Shown here piece by piece: positions 9,188-18,820 of a DNA stretch of 64,000 nt. The notes under the pieces are model-generated. The model had not been told where the DNA came from. It saw nothing but the letters and a program-made list of their open reading frames with translations, and made no database searches. This stretch comes from Isoetes taiwanensis (lineage: Eukaryota; Streptophyta; Lycopodiopsida; Isoetales; Isoetaceae), in NCBI GenBank assembly GCA_021234155.1, contig JAJEKV010000014.1, forward strand, positions 12,877,836-12,941,835. Reading direction: 5' to 3'. Numbering within the stretch: the first letter of the stretch is position 1; every line of letters starts with the position of its first letter. The position numbers and the translations under genes were made by a program.

Positions 9188-11866
9188 ATGGAGGATGTTG
9201 AAGGTCCTGTAGCAGATGTGAGAGCCGAAATAATCAAAGTATTTGAGGCCCTAGTTGAGGTGACCAAGCAACTTCAAGAAATGAAGAATTCCAGACCTGA
9301 GAAAAGAATATACCCACCTTGTGCTCACTGTTCGAGAAACACTCACTCATCTGACTACTGTTGGTATAGGCCTTGTACAAAATGTGGTAAAAGAGGGCAT
9401 TTTGGCAAGGAATGCCCTGCTTGTGCATTTTGCAAAGCAGTAGGACATTATGAGGATAGATGTAGCGTAAAAGAGTATTTTGCTAGGCAAGAAAAGTCTA
9501 AATCCAATGAGCAAAATGCTTTTATTAGGTTTGTGCAGGAGATTGAAGAACAGGAGGAAATCATGGTTGTACATACGAGAGGTATGAATAATGCAAAGGA
9601 GAAAGAGCCAGCACAAGCCAATGAGGATGTTAATGCTGTAAGACATAGAGAAGTCGAGCAAAACATGGTTGTACCTCCTCCCCCTGTTCAAAGATATTTG
9701 AAAAAAGATAAAGAAAGTAAGGACTTTGAGTATTTACTTAAGAACTCTAAAATTGATGTTGACTTGTTGACTCTGCTCAAGATAGCTCCATCTTACAGGA
9801 AGAAGGTTCTGAATTTGACCAAAGAAGATGAGTTTGCTCTAACCAATCATATTGAGGAGCATATGCTTACTCAAGAAGATTATGACCCAGGAGCTTTTAC
9901 TTGTGTTGCTAGAATGGGCAAAAAGATCTTGACCAAAGTCCTATTAGATGGAGGATCACCTCTTAATGTGATGCCCCATTACATTATGAGAATGTGTGGC
10001 CTTGAGATAGACAAGAAAGCTCCAATATTCTTAAAATCCTTCTCAAACACCAAAATCAGTCCTATGGCGATAGTTAGCAATGTGCCAATTGATGTAGAAG
10101 GAATAGTTGTTGCTGCTAACTTTGTTGTTGTTGCTTTTGAAGGAATAGAGGAGAAATCAGATATTTATAATTTGCTTTTGGGAAGGAAATGGTTGTCTAC
10201 AGTTGATGCCAAGCCTATGTGGTCAAAAAAAGAATGCACTATTTCCAATGGTAAAAGAAGGGTGATATTCTATAACAAGGTAGGTGAATTTGACGCCTTA
10301 AACTTCATTGAAGAAGACATTTTGCTGCCAAATCCTTGTGGAGAGTTTGAGCTGAATACAAATGATCTAATGCTGAGCTCAGAATTCTCTGTGCAAGTAA
10401 CTCTGCCAAAACAAGAAAATTTTGCTTACTTATGGTTTGATGGTGGTGTCTCTAAAAGATTAAGTGTAGCTTCCTCTGCTGCTATTCTTAAAGATTCTTC
10501 TAATAGATTGCTTGCAAAAGTAGGCAGAATTTTTCCTAATGCAACCTCAAATATGGCAGAATACAAGGCCCTGATAGCAGGCGTTCAAGAAGCAAATAAT
10601 CTGAATATTAATGAAATTGTTATTTTTGGAGACGCTCAACTCATTTGCAGGCAAATATTGGGGGAATATCAGGCAAAAAATGAAGACATGATCTTACTTA
10701 GGAACCAAGCTATGGGAGAATTGAGAAATTTCAAGACTTGGAGACTATGTCACATGCCAAGGGAGCAGAATTGTGAAGCTGATGCATTGTGCAGAAGTGT
10801 TCTGCTTGAGCATTTGGAAAGAATATGTGAGTTTGAAATAAAAATAAAAAAGGGTATGAAGCCAATAGTTCAAAAGCTTAGAAGAATTAATGCATCTTTG
10901 CTTGGCCTGATTAAAGAGGAATTATACAAAATGAAAGATGCTGGTGTGATCTCAGAGATTGTAAATCCTGAATGGTTGTCTTGCATTGTGCCAGTTGACA
11001 AAAAAAATAAAACTATAAGGATTTACATTGACTATAGGGACTTGAATAAAGCCACCATTAAATATTGCTACCCTTTGCCTTTTTTAGAAGAAGTTTTACA
11101 TGCTGTTGCAGGCAAAGAAATATATTCTTTCTTAGATGGTTTGTCAGGTTTCAATCAAATAGGCATAAAGGAGGAAGATCAGCCAAAGACTTCTTTCATT
11201 ACGCCATGGGGACCATTTGCAATGAGGAGGATGCCCTTTGGATTAATGAATGCTTCAACAACCTTCCAAAAGGCCATGGATACCATTTTCAAGGATATGC
11301 CCCCAACTACATTTCGTGCCTTCTTGGATGATCTTTGTTTAGGTACCTCTTTCAAAGACCATTTTGATTGTCTAACAAAGTTATTTGCCTTATGCAGAAA
11401 AGGAGGTGTCAGCCTAAACCCAAAGAAATGTGTTTTTCTGTGCTCAAGAGGAGACTTGCTGAGGCATGAGGTGTCTACAAATGGCATTCAGGTAGCAGAA
11501 GCTAAAATTGAGGCTTTGAAGAAGCTTGCCCCTGCCAAAACTCTCAAACAGGTAAAAAGTTTCATGGGAATGGCTAGTTTTTTGAGAATGTATGTCCCTC
11601 ATTTCTCACACACTATAAATCCAATTTCTAACCTCACAAAGGTTGGAAAATTCTCTAAAAATGAAAGCAAGCGCATTTTGGTTGATTGGAATGAAGAGTG
11701 TCAAGAATCCTTTGAAAAAATCATCAATGCTATCTGCCATTCTATTCTGTTAAAGCCTCCAAACTTAGAAAAGCCTTTCAAAGCCTATATTAGTGTCACT
11801 AAAAGGGAAATTGGTGTGGCATTGCTGCAAGAAGACCATGTTATTGCTTTTGCCAGCAAAATGTAG
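9188..11866 (+). CDS. Gag-Pol part: zinc knuckles, protease, RNase H, reverse transcriptase (element 2)
   Basis: 892 codons without a break. Residues about 44-90 hold three CX2CX4HX4C knuckles (CAHC..H..C, CTKC..H..C, CAFC..H..C). About 250-275 is the protease LLDGGSPLNVMP. About 415-540 is an RNase H with FDGG, AEYKAL, FGDAQL and CEADAL, so all four D-E-D-D catalytic acids are present. About 560-780 is RT with IRIYIDYRDLNKATI, LSGFNQIGI, MPFGLMNAS and the catalytic FLDDLCLG (usual Y replaced by F). The last part begins a Ty3 RNase H that has lost its first Asp (YISVTK) and Glu (EKSAAA, just past the stop). The listed start is the point after the last gag stop; the true start is 8432. The TAG at 11864 looks like a mutated CAG. 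RNase H before RT is an unusual order. Confidence 0.9.
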   Translation: MEDVEGPVADVRAEIIKVFEALVEVTKQLQEMKNSRPEKRIYPPCAHCSRNTHSSDYCWYRPCTKCGKRGHFGKECPACAFCKAVGHYEDRCSVKEYFARQEKSKSNEQNAFIRFVQEIEEQEEIMVVHTRGMNNAKEKEPAQANEDVNAVRHREVEQNMVVPPPPVQRYLKKDKESKDFEYLLKNSKIDVDLLTLLKIAPSYRKKVLNLTKEDEFALTNHIEEHMLTQEDYDPGAFTCVARMGKKILTKVLLDGGSPLNVMPHYIMRMCGLEIDKKAPIFLKSFSNTKISPMAIVSNVPIDVEGIVVAANFVVVAFEGIEEKSDIYNLLLGRKWLSTVDAKPMWSKKECTISNGKRRVIFYNKVGEFDALNFIEEDILLPNPCGEFELNTNDLMLSSEFSVQVTLPKQENFAYLWFDGGVSKRLSVASSAAILKDSSNRLLAKVGRIFPNATSNMAEYKALIAGVQEANNLNINEIVIFGDAQLICRQILGEYQAKNEDMILLRNQAMGELRNFKTWRLCHMPREQNCEADALCRSVLLEHLERICEFEIKIKKGMKPIVQKLRRINASLLGLIKEELYKMKDAGVISEIVNPEWLSCIVPVDKKNKTIRIYIDYRDLNKATIKYCYPLPFLEEVLHAVAGKEIYSFLDGLSGFNQIGIKEEDQPKTSFITPWGPFAMRRMPFGLMNASTTFQKAMDTIFKDMPPTTFRAFLDDLCLGTSFKDHFDCLTKLFALCRKGGVSLNPKKCVFLCSRGDLLRHEVSTNGIQVAEAKIEALKKLAPAKTLKQVKSFMGMASFLRMYVPHFSHTINPISNLTKVGKFSKNESKRILVDWNEECQESFEKIINAICHSILLKPPNLEKPFKAYISVTKREIGVALLQEDHVIAFASKM

Positions 11867-12455
11867 TCTTATACTGAGTTAAGATACCTCAAGCTGGAGA
11901 AAAGTGCAGCTGCATTAATGTTTCTGATAGAGAGACAAGGTCATCTGCTACAAAATAACCAAACTCAAGTCTATATGAGGCAAAATCCCTTATCTCTCCT
12001 TTTTGCAAAAAAGCAGCCTAAAGCAGATGGGCTTGCAAAGTTCAGGCTTTCAACATTACAGTCAAAGTTGTGAATCTAGTTGAAAATCCCAGCTCTTATT
12101 TGCCCTATGTTCTATTTGAGCACGAGGATTGAAAACAATGAGTTGCCAAAAGACTTAAGTAGCAGTCAGGAAAGGAGATTCAAGGAGAAGTGCAAAAAGT
12201 TCAGATTGATTGGAGAGGTATTGTGCAAGGTTGACAAAGAGGAAGTGTTGCTAAGGTGTGTGGATCCTGAAGAAGCAAATATGATCATTGAGGCTTGCCA
12301 TGAAGGCATTTGTGGTGGACACTTTGCTGCTGACACCACTTCCAAGAAGATCTTGAGGTCAGGATATTTGGCCCACTCTTTTCAAAGATTGCTATAATGT
12401 TATAAAATGTTGTCATAAACGCCAAATCTTTGGCAAAAGGGCATTACAACCAGCC
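11867..12455 (+). pseudogene. Relic RNase H and integrase zinc region (element 2)
   Basis: In frame after the TAG, SYTELRYLKLEKSAAALMF and QGHLLQNNQTQVYM continue the Ty3 RNase H. A frameshift near 12018 leads to integrase N-terminal sequence (RRFKEKCKKFRLIGEVLCKV, IIEACHEGICGGHF), followed by a shifted CHKRQIFGKR. The coding match stops at 12455, at the edge of the minus-strand LTR. Confidence 0.75.
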
Positions 12456-13950
12456 TGCGACGTCCCCTACTCGTATACGGTGCATTCATCGTATACAAAC
12501 AGGAGTTCATCCCCTATACCAGCTCCACGCTGATACAAGGCCCTCCACACATCACTGCAATCCAGTGGGAAGAATGAAGGTGTCATTTACCCTGTCTCCC
12601 TCAGGGCCTACCTAGCTGCGGAAGCGTAAACATATGTAAGTACATATACATCAAAGCACATCATGACCATCTCGAAGGATGGCTCACCACATATCTGCAT
12701 AGACAAAGATCAGCACAATACAAAGGAAGTTCCTACCCAAGGCTCAGACACATGGATAGACTGACAAACTTGGGCCTCCAGAGTTCATTGCAGACAGAAT
12801 CATGACAATGGATTGGGCTGGCACAAGAACATGGCATTGGGTTGTCCACTCCATCCGCCCCTCCTGTGCACACTTTGCAGAGTAGGTTGAAAAGTGTTGG
12901 GACTTTGGTTTGTAGCTGCGAGGTGCATAGCCAAAGGGGCTATTCACGGGTTACATCTCCCGGTCCGTTGGGGCGGGTAGGGATCACTCCCTCGAGGAGA
13001 TCTACATCTTTGACCCAAGGTGACTAGAGACCCCTTTGCCCTTATTCGACTTAACCCTTTGGAAGGTGAACTCCACCCACAGGGTGTCGGGCCCATGCCT
13101 TACCCACAATCGGTGGCAAGCCATTAGACCTAGTCACTCGATCCCTGGTAGGCCTTACACACACTAGAGGGATGGTCAAAGGGTCGAGAACACGAACCTC
13201 ATTCTAAGCCCGGTCGGCCCCTTCACCCACAACCGGTGGGGTTCTTGTACCTGGGCGAAATCTAGTAATGCACTAAGAGGGACTAACTAGGGCATCATCT
13301 ACTAAGCTTTAAGTCTCTACCCCCTTCCCCATACAATGAGTTCACGGAATCCATAGTCCATCATATCAACATAATAAATAATAAAGAACTAATCTATCTC
13401 ATAGAGTTAGGTTCTTTAGTTAGGTCAATCTCGGGATCTACTTGGCTGCTAGGGGTGATCTAATAGGCTAAACCCTACTGATTCGAAAGTTTGGAGTAAG
13501 GTTTATGCTATTTGATCGACCAAATACGATCCACTGGTTCCTCCTCTTGATCCGGGCGTCCATGTCCTTGTTACGCCCGGGATGCGGTCGGAGGGATGAT
13601 CGACTAGGCTGGGGCGCCACAGGCGGATCGTGGGAGTTGGAATTGACTCCTCGGTAGCGAATGTCGGATTTCCGGAAGGTGCGTGGCGAAAAGGGAAAGT
13701 TAGGGTTTGGTGCCTTATGTAGGCTATCCGGTTAGGTTTAGGGTTTCCATGACCCTTGGTCTACCTTTAATGGGTTAAAAGGTCTAAAAGTCGCACATTG
13801 CTAAGTGTGCGCACCATTCTAAGTGCCCCCTAGCGCCCTTGCTTGGGTACCGTCGGCGTACCCGTCGATTGGGGCGGCGTGTAATATGCGTGGCGGTTGC
13901 GATCAATTATATCGTCACGGGACCGTATATCTTGTCTTTGAAACGTCACA
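12456..13950 (-). repeat. Probable 3' LTR (about 1.5 kb) of the minus-strand element
   Basis: The edges are TGTGACG (minus strand, at 13950) and CGTCGCA (ending at 12456), with a PPT-like purine run directly outside the first. It contains no convincing frame. The second LTR is not in the window, so the call rests on the PPT, the TG...CA ends and the sharp break in element 2. Confidence 0.5.
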
Positions 13951-14057
13951 TTCTCCCCACCTTGAAATGATCTTTGTCGCGGCATCGTGGGTCTCCACCT
14001 TGGAATCTTCTAACTTGCAATCAGCGATGCATCACGATATACTACTAGAATACTTAC

Positions 14058-14600
14058 ACATTTATTAAGATTACCTTAAGGTAATATTTTTAATTCATTA
14101 TTGCGCCATTACATTACCAAATAACTTGTCAATTCGTAACTTCTATTAAAACAAGGTACTTATTAGTTTCGTTATCACAACATTTAGTTTATCACAATTT
14201 AACACTTTCATATACAATTATTATTTAAGGTACTCTTCATTCCTTGCAACACATTCCAACAAAATTTGTGTTGGAAGTCTTCGCTTACCTATAAAATCAC
14301 TGTATTAATTTTACAATATCTATAATTACATACTTACTATCTTAATTATCAGAATTACTCTAAGGTAATGTTTAAGACATTACTGTACTATTTCATTACC
14401 CAATTAACTTATCACCTCATAACTTAATCCACGCAAGGTAATTATTAACCTTACTTAATACAACATTTAAGTTTATCAAAGTTTATCAATTTCATACAAA
14501 ATTTACACTTTTAAGGTACTCTTCATCCCTTGCCACACATTATAACGAAATTTGTGTTGCAAGTCTTATAACTTCGACCTCCTTGCCCTCAGGGGGCTCT
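14058..14600. repeat. Tandem duplication, unit about 285 bp
   Basis: AAGGTAAT (14080 and 14364) and the later ACTCTTCAT-CCTTGC block (around 14233 and 14519) recur with offsets of 284-286 bp, with many point differences. A further partial copy of the AAGGTAATATTT start lies near 14728. The DNA is AT-rich and non-coding, between the PPT of the minus-strand element and its GC-rich half. Confidence 0.7.
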
Positions 14601-15215
14601 CTATTGAGTCGACTATTACCATTTTAATTATTAATAAAATTTTGGTTCGACCCTCGTTACAAATTGACATGACGTAGGAAGCGATTTTTGCTGGCCCCTT
14701 TAATGCATGTGATTTACATAATTACCCTAAGGTAATATTTATGAATTAACATTATCATAGTATCGGATACATTACTTCCGATAGTACAATTATATTTACT
14801 CTAAGCTTTGCAATATTACACAAAAGCGACTTTTAGATGCGATTATTTAAATAATAACCACGGATACATTACTTCCGAGTGGTACAATTATTTAGACCTA
14901 TTGTTACATAGACAAGGTTTTAATTATCATACACAAGGATTAGATGTGCTTCTTATTCTCTTTCTTGGGTCCTGCATTACCCTTGGAAGTATATCCCTAA
15001 GATGCACTTAAGTATATCTGAATTCTATTTTCTATTTATTTTTATAAGGACCCGAGGTCATATAGCTATCCTTGGAAGGAATTGCATCCTTGCGAAGGAT
15101 TAATTAATATACTACCTCACATTACCGTTGTTATTTACTTATTTCCCTATGGTACATATACGTACAACAATTTCTATCCAGTTATTAGGATCTATATTCT
15201 TATTTATAAGACACA
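14601..15215. other. AT-rich non-coding stretch
   Basis: No gene is seen. It contains the partial third copy of the AAGGTAATATTT repeat and ATTACTTCCGA repeats (around 14775 and 14872). Confidence 0.4.
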
Positions 15216-15551
15216 TTAAAGCTTATAATGCATGCACTGCGCCTTACCTAAGGCTAGAATGCATCCACCCATTGAGCGGCGTCCGGTAATTTGGAGATGA
15301 CTTGGTGGTTGCGTTGCTCCCATAGTTTTGCTCCATTCCTTGGTGTAGTTAGCTACTACGTCGGTCACCGCGTTGAAGGCCACACGAGCACTAAGGTATC
15401 TATCTAGCTTACGCTCTATTCTCTTGGCCATTTGGGAGTGAACTCTATTCTGGTCGGTCAATTTGATGCAAGTATGTTCAATCATAAGATTGAGCCCTCC
15501 CACTTTCTTGAAAAGAAAATGGTCCTGCACTCCTTTAATGGCGTTGTACAC
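15216..15551 (-). CDS. Unrecognised 111-codon open frame
   Basis: The minus-strand frame contains MAKRIERKLDRYLSARVAFN and VVANYTKEWSKTMGATQPP. The composition looks protein-like, and the frame seems to continue upstream after a frameshift (RQVRSDNLLREGIDMTL around 15560-15610). I do not recognise the family. It lies on the same strand as the LTR element, on its 3' side. It could be the end of a gag-pol-like or 3' accessory ORF. Confidence 0.35.
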   Translation of the reverse strand: MYNAIKGVQDHFLFKKVGGLNLMIEHTCIKLTDQNRVHSQMAKRIERKLDRYLSARVAFNAVTDVVANYTKEWSKTMGATQPPSHLQITGRRSMGGCILALGKAQCMHYKL

Positions 15552-15639
15552 AGCGTCATATCTATTCCCTCCCTTAAGAGGTTATCGCTTCTTACTTGGC
15601 GCATTAATTTCTGAGCCTTAGTGACATATATAATCATCT

Positions 15640-16930
15640 AAGATGGATGCACATATTATGTTATCATTTATTTCAATATAGTTATGGGTTACCTACTTAG
15701 TTAGAGCGATTCTAAACCACAAGGTTTTGTCATCATGACAATTCCTTTTGTCTCAAAAGACTATTTGATTACTATAATTGTTATTTTAGATGTATCTTAC
15801 ATGTACTATTCTTTTATATTTCTAGAGATTCCCCTTTCTTAGTTATTTAAATTCTTGGAATATTCCTACCAATCGAATTGATGTCGTCGTAACAAGTTGG
15901 TGGGACTTGTTAGATTACTTCTTTTCTTTTCGGTTGGATTATTCTTTGGAGGTACTAGATTTATACATGGTCACAATTATCCTAGTAATGATTCCTTCTT
16001 AGCGAGGTGATCAATCTCACCAAGTGGTTTCAATATGTTGGATGTCGTTAACAATGGTGTATAATTTTAGTTACTCCTATCGTTTCCTTCCCAATATTTG
16101 GCGCTTAGCTCAATATTGGGGCAATCCTTCGGGAGAATGTCTAACAATGCCTTCTAATCCCAATATGGATGTTACCATCCCTACATTTAACCTACTAGGC
16201 CCCATGGCCTTAGATACTGAGCTTGCTAGAAGCTCATCCACTCGTTACTGCTTGAAATAGCAAGGTAGCGTTCTTCAGTAAATTTCGATACTTGGTCTCC
16301 TTGCCCGGTGGATCCTCTTTGATGTAGAGGTTGAATTTGTTCGTTAGAAGCCTCTCATTCTTTGGTGGCTTTGCTGGTGTAGTTGATCACTTGAAATCTT
16401 CCATGCCTCTTTTCAAAAGCACGAAGGTGGCCGCAGTTGAAAAAAAGGTTTTCATCTTGAACTCTTTGTCTTGGCGGCTAAAGGATGACTCGTATCGATA
16501 TTGTTTCTTGACTCCATCGGCGTCTCATACATCGAGTCCTCTTGTTGCCCAAAGAGTGTTGAGGATGTTGATTGCTTCACCCACGCAAATTGCACGACAT
16601 CTCTTCCTTTTATCACATTTGCGCTATGGGGAATAACAAAGGGAACTATATATGCAAAGCATATAACTTACATAATTACAATTACTACTAGAGCTATTAG
16701 GTCCCCTTGTGCCTCCCTCAGGGTTGCACACCTACTCCTTGGCAATGTCGCCGGTGTTCCTCCGGTTGCAATGGTGTTGACGATCCATATCCTCCTATTT
16801 GTCGTCATTTCGTACTCGGGGTAACTTGTTGATGTATTTGGGCCCTCCGATGTTTGTCGGCTATGGCACAACTGCGCTTTGCATCACATTCTAACTAAAG
16901 GTGTGGTGGTCGTTGATGCTTCGACATTTG
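15640..16930. other. Non-coding or decayed part of the minus-strand element
   Basis: Only short frames on both strands, with no motif I can name. Base composition shifts from AT-rich (15640-16030) to balanced. Confidence 0.35.
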
Positions 16931-18700
16931 ATTGCGCTTCACGATCTGTTCTTGGCGATGCTTGTTCCCCCCTTCATGATACTTGAAGCTATTTGAAGGC
17001 GTCTCTTGAATTTGTCTTGGCGATTCCTTTGGCTATACTCCTGCGGAGTTGTGCTCTTCTGCAGTTGTTCTTTGAATCGTCCATCCTTGGGTTCACCAAG
17101 TTGCATGCAAGTCCGCGTGCAAGTCATCGGCTCGCCTCGCTTAGTTGCTTCTCCGTCGAGTTTCCAAACTTCCTTGTTTGATCCCTCGATCACATGGCTT
17201 GGGCGTTGTCACGTTCCAGCGTGCTATCTTTGTCTTCTGTCTTGAGGTACCTTAGGTGGCTTAGATTGTGCTTTCGTCGGTTTTGATCCTCTGTTGCCTC
17301 TAGGGGAGCTCGTGGAAGAAGTCGGTTGCTAGCACTTCTCCGGCTTTCCGGTTCACGGCCTTTGTCCCTCTATGCATGTCGGCCTCTCTGGCAAGTAAGG
17401 CATCATGGCTCTCCTCCCTGCTGGCTATATTGTCGGGATGATGGATCCTTATATCTGCGCAGCTTGACCCTTGAGTTGAAGGAGTACCTGCCTTAAATAC
17501 ACTCCTGTCGTTGAATAGGCGGCTATTATCTTGAACTCTCTTTTTGCCAAAGGTGCCGGTTGCTATCCTTGTCGTTAAGGTGTGAATGCTTCTACCTTGG
17601 GCGTTTGGCGTGCCACATGTCGGGAGATATGATCGGCTTCTTCTCTTCTAATTCTTGGTAGGAATTACGTGAAGCCATCACCCTAGTTGTTGAAGGCATA
17701 TCTCCTCGTCGTGGTGCCTTTCGTAAGTGCATCTCCATCTAATACCGCGTGTCATGGCGCATCACCCTATATTACCACAAGGTGGAATTATGGCGTCGAG
17801 ATGTTGCCTTCTTAGTTGGCTCGTTGATGTCGGGTCATTCCTCCTTCTATTGTTGAGGTTCATGTCTGATCCAGAGCTTCGTCACGCCGATTGCGAAGAG
17901 TGTTCGTCGATGTGATCCTTGAGAAAGATGCTCCTCCTTAATGTGTATATTCGCCGTGAGGAATGCGGTGACGCTCAGCGTCCCTACATGCGGTGTGTCA
18001 TTGCAAGGTTGCCGTTGTGCGATGTCGTTGATCGCTTGAGTAGGATCACCTAGGCTGTTTGCGGTTGGGCATTCTTGAATGTCTTGGCTCACGAGATAAT
18101 TGGTGGTGGCGGGCATTGTGATTCCTCCGCGAGGTTGAATTTACGAGTGCGACTCATGTTGCTTGGGCTTTGCTTCATTGCGAAGTGCCTCTCGGGTGCC
18201 TAGAAGTGTGATCATCTCCATTGCACCTACCATAGCTCCTTTTGGTCGCCTTTGCGTGATTTGTACCTGGCGGCTGGGGTCGTCTCCTCCGATCATTTGG
18301 GTCCTATCCATTCGAGTCTCGCCTCCTTGGGTGGCGTAGTAAAGCTTTTGTCCTTCCTTTGGTTTCTAGGTGTTTTACGGGTCCGGAATTCTTGTTCGGC
18401 GGAATATTCTCCTCCTTGATCTAGCCCCTAATCTTTGGTATAGGCCTTCAAGTCGGAGATGTTCCTTAGTGGTATCGTCTCCTCCCCTCATGGTCTCCTA
18501 CTTTTTGGAACCGATGAAAGTTCTCCTACTCGTGCAAGGGAGCTGGAAGCTCGTCCTGGTCAGCCTTAGGTGCTTGTGGTTGCCTAGCTTGGTCGCTCCT
18601 TTTGTTGGCGTTGCCTGACATTCGCTTGAGCTACTGGGCTGCAAGGTCGTGGTGGTCTTCTCTCTGGTTTCTATACACTCCTGTGTCGCCATGACTTCTC
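16931..18700 (-). pseudogene. GC-rich, decayed minus-strand coding region, possibly gag
   Basis: Minus-strand frames at 18498-18692 (MATQECIETREKTTTTLQ...), 17847-18116 (MPATTNYLVSQDIQECPTAN) and 16939-17193 (basic and Gln-rich, KRRLQIASSIMKGG) follow one another with frame changes. Charged, Gln-rich, low-complexity content after a possible initiation codon would fit a gag remnant. No zinc knuckle or pol motif was seen, so the function is inferred from context only. Confidence 0.3.
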
Positions 18701-18820
18701 TCCTCGACGGAAGATTATGCCCTCTGGCCCTAGCTCGTGATGCTAACACGGCATCGATGTCTAACGTCTTCCTGCACCTATGTTTTGCTGCAGGACAAAA
18801 CATAGAGAAGTATTAGAGAA

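Larger units (their letters stand above)
8170..12455 (+). mobile_element. Element 2: Tat-like Ty3/gypsy element, broken at 12455
   Basis: From the ATG at 8432 to 11866 a single reading frame runs through gag, three zinc knuckles, protease, RNase H and RT, interrupted by three in-frame stops. The next sequence supplies a degenerate Ty3 RNase H and the integrase zinc region, and then stops abruptly at 12455, where the LTR of a minus-strand element begins. The integrase core is not found elsewhere in the window. Domain order is gag-PR-RNase H-RT-(relic RNase H)-IN. Confidence 0.9.
12456..18790 (-). mobile_element. Minus-strand LTR retroelement remnant inserted in element 2
   Basis: On the minus strand a purine tract (revcomp of TTCTCCCCACCTT, 13951-13963) is followed by TGTGACG, and the block ends ...CGTCGCA at 12456, abutting the integrase of element 2. 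This is the pattern of PPT plus 3' LTR. The upstream (higher-coordinate) half is GC-rich with short minus-strand frames, including a possible gag start (MATQECIETREKTTTTLQ) at about 18692. No RT or integrase motif was recognised. The other LTR and the matching target duplication (CAGCC at 12451-12455 expected) are missing; the sequence changes at about 18790 into copia-1. Confidence 0.5.

Noticed and set aside
12456-13950. Ribosomal or organelle DNA as the source of the GC-rich block
   Set aside because: No rRNA or chloroplast motif was recognised; PPT and TG...CA ends fit an LTR better.
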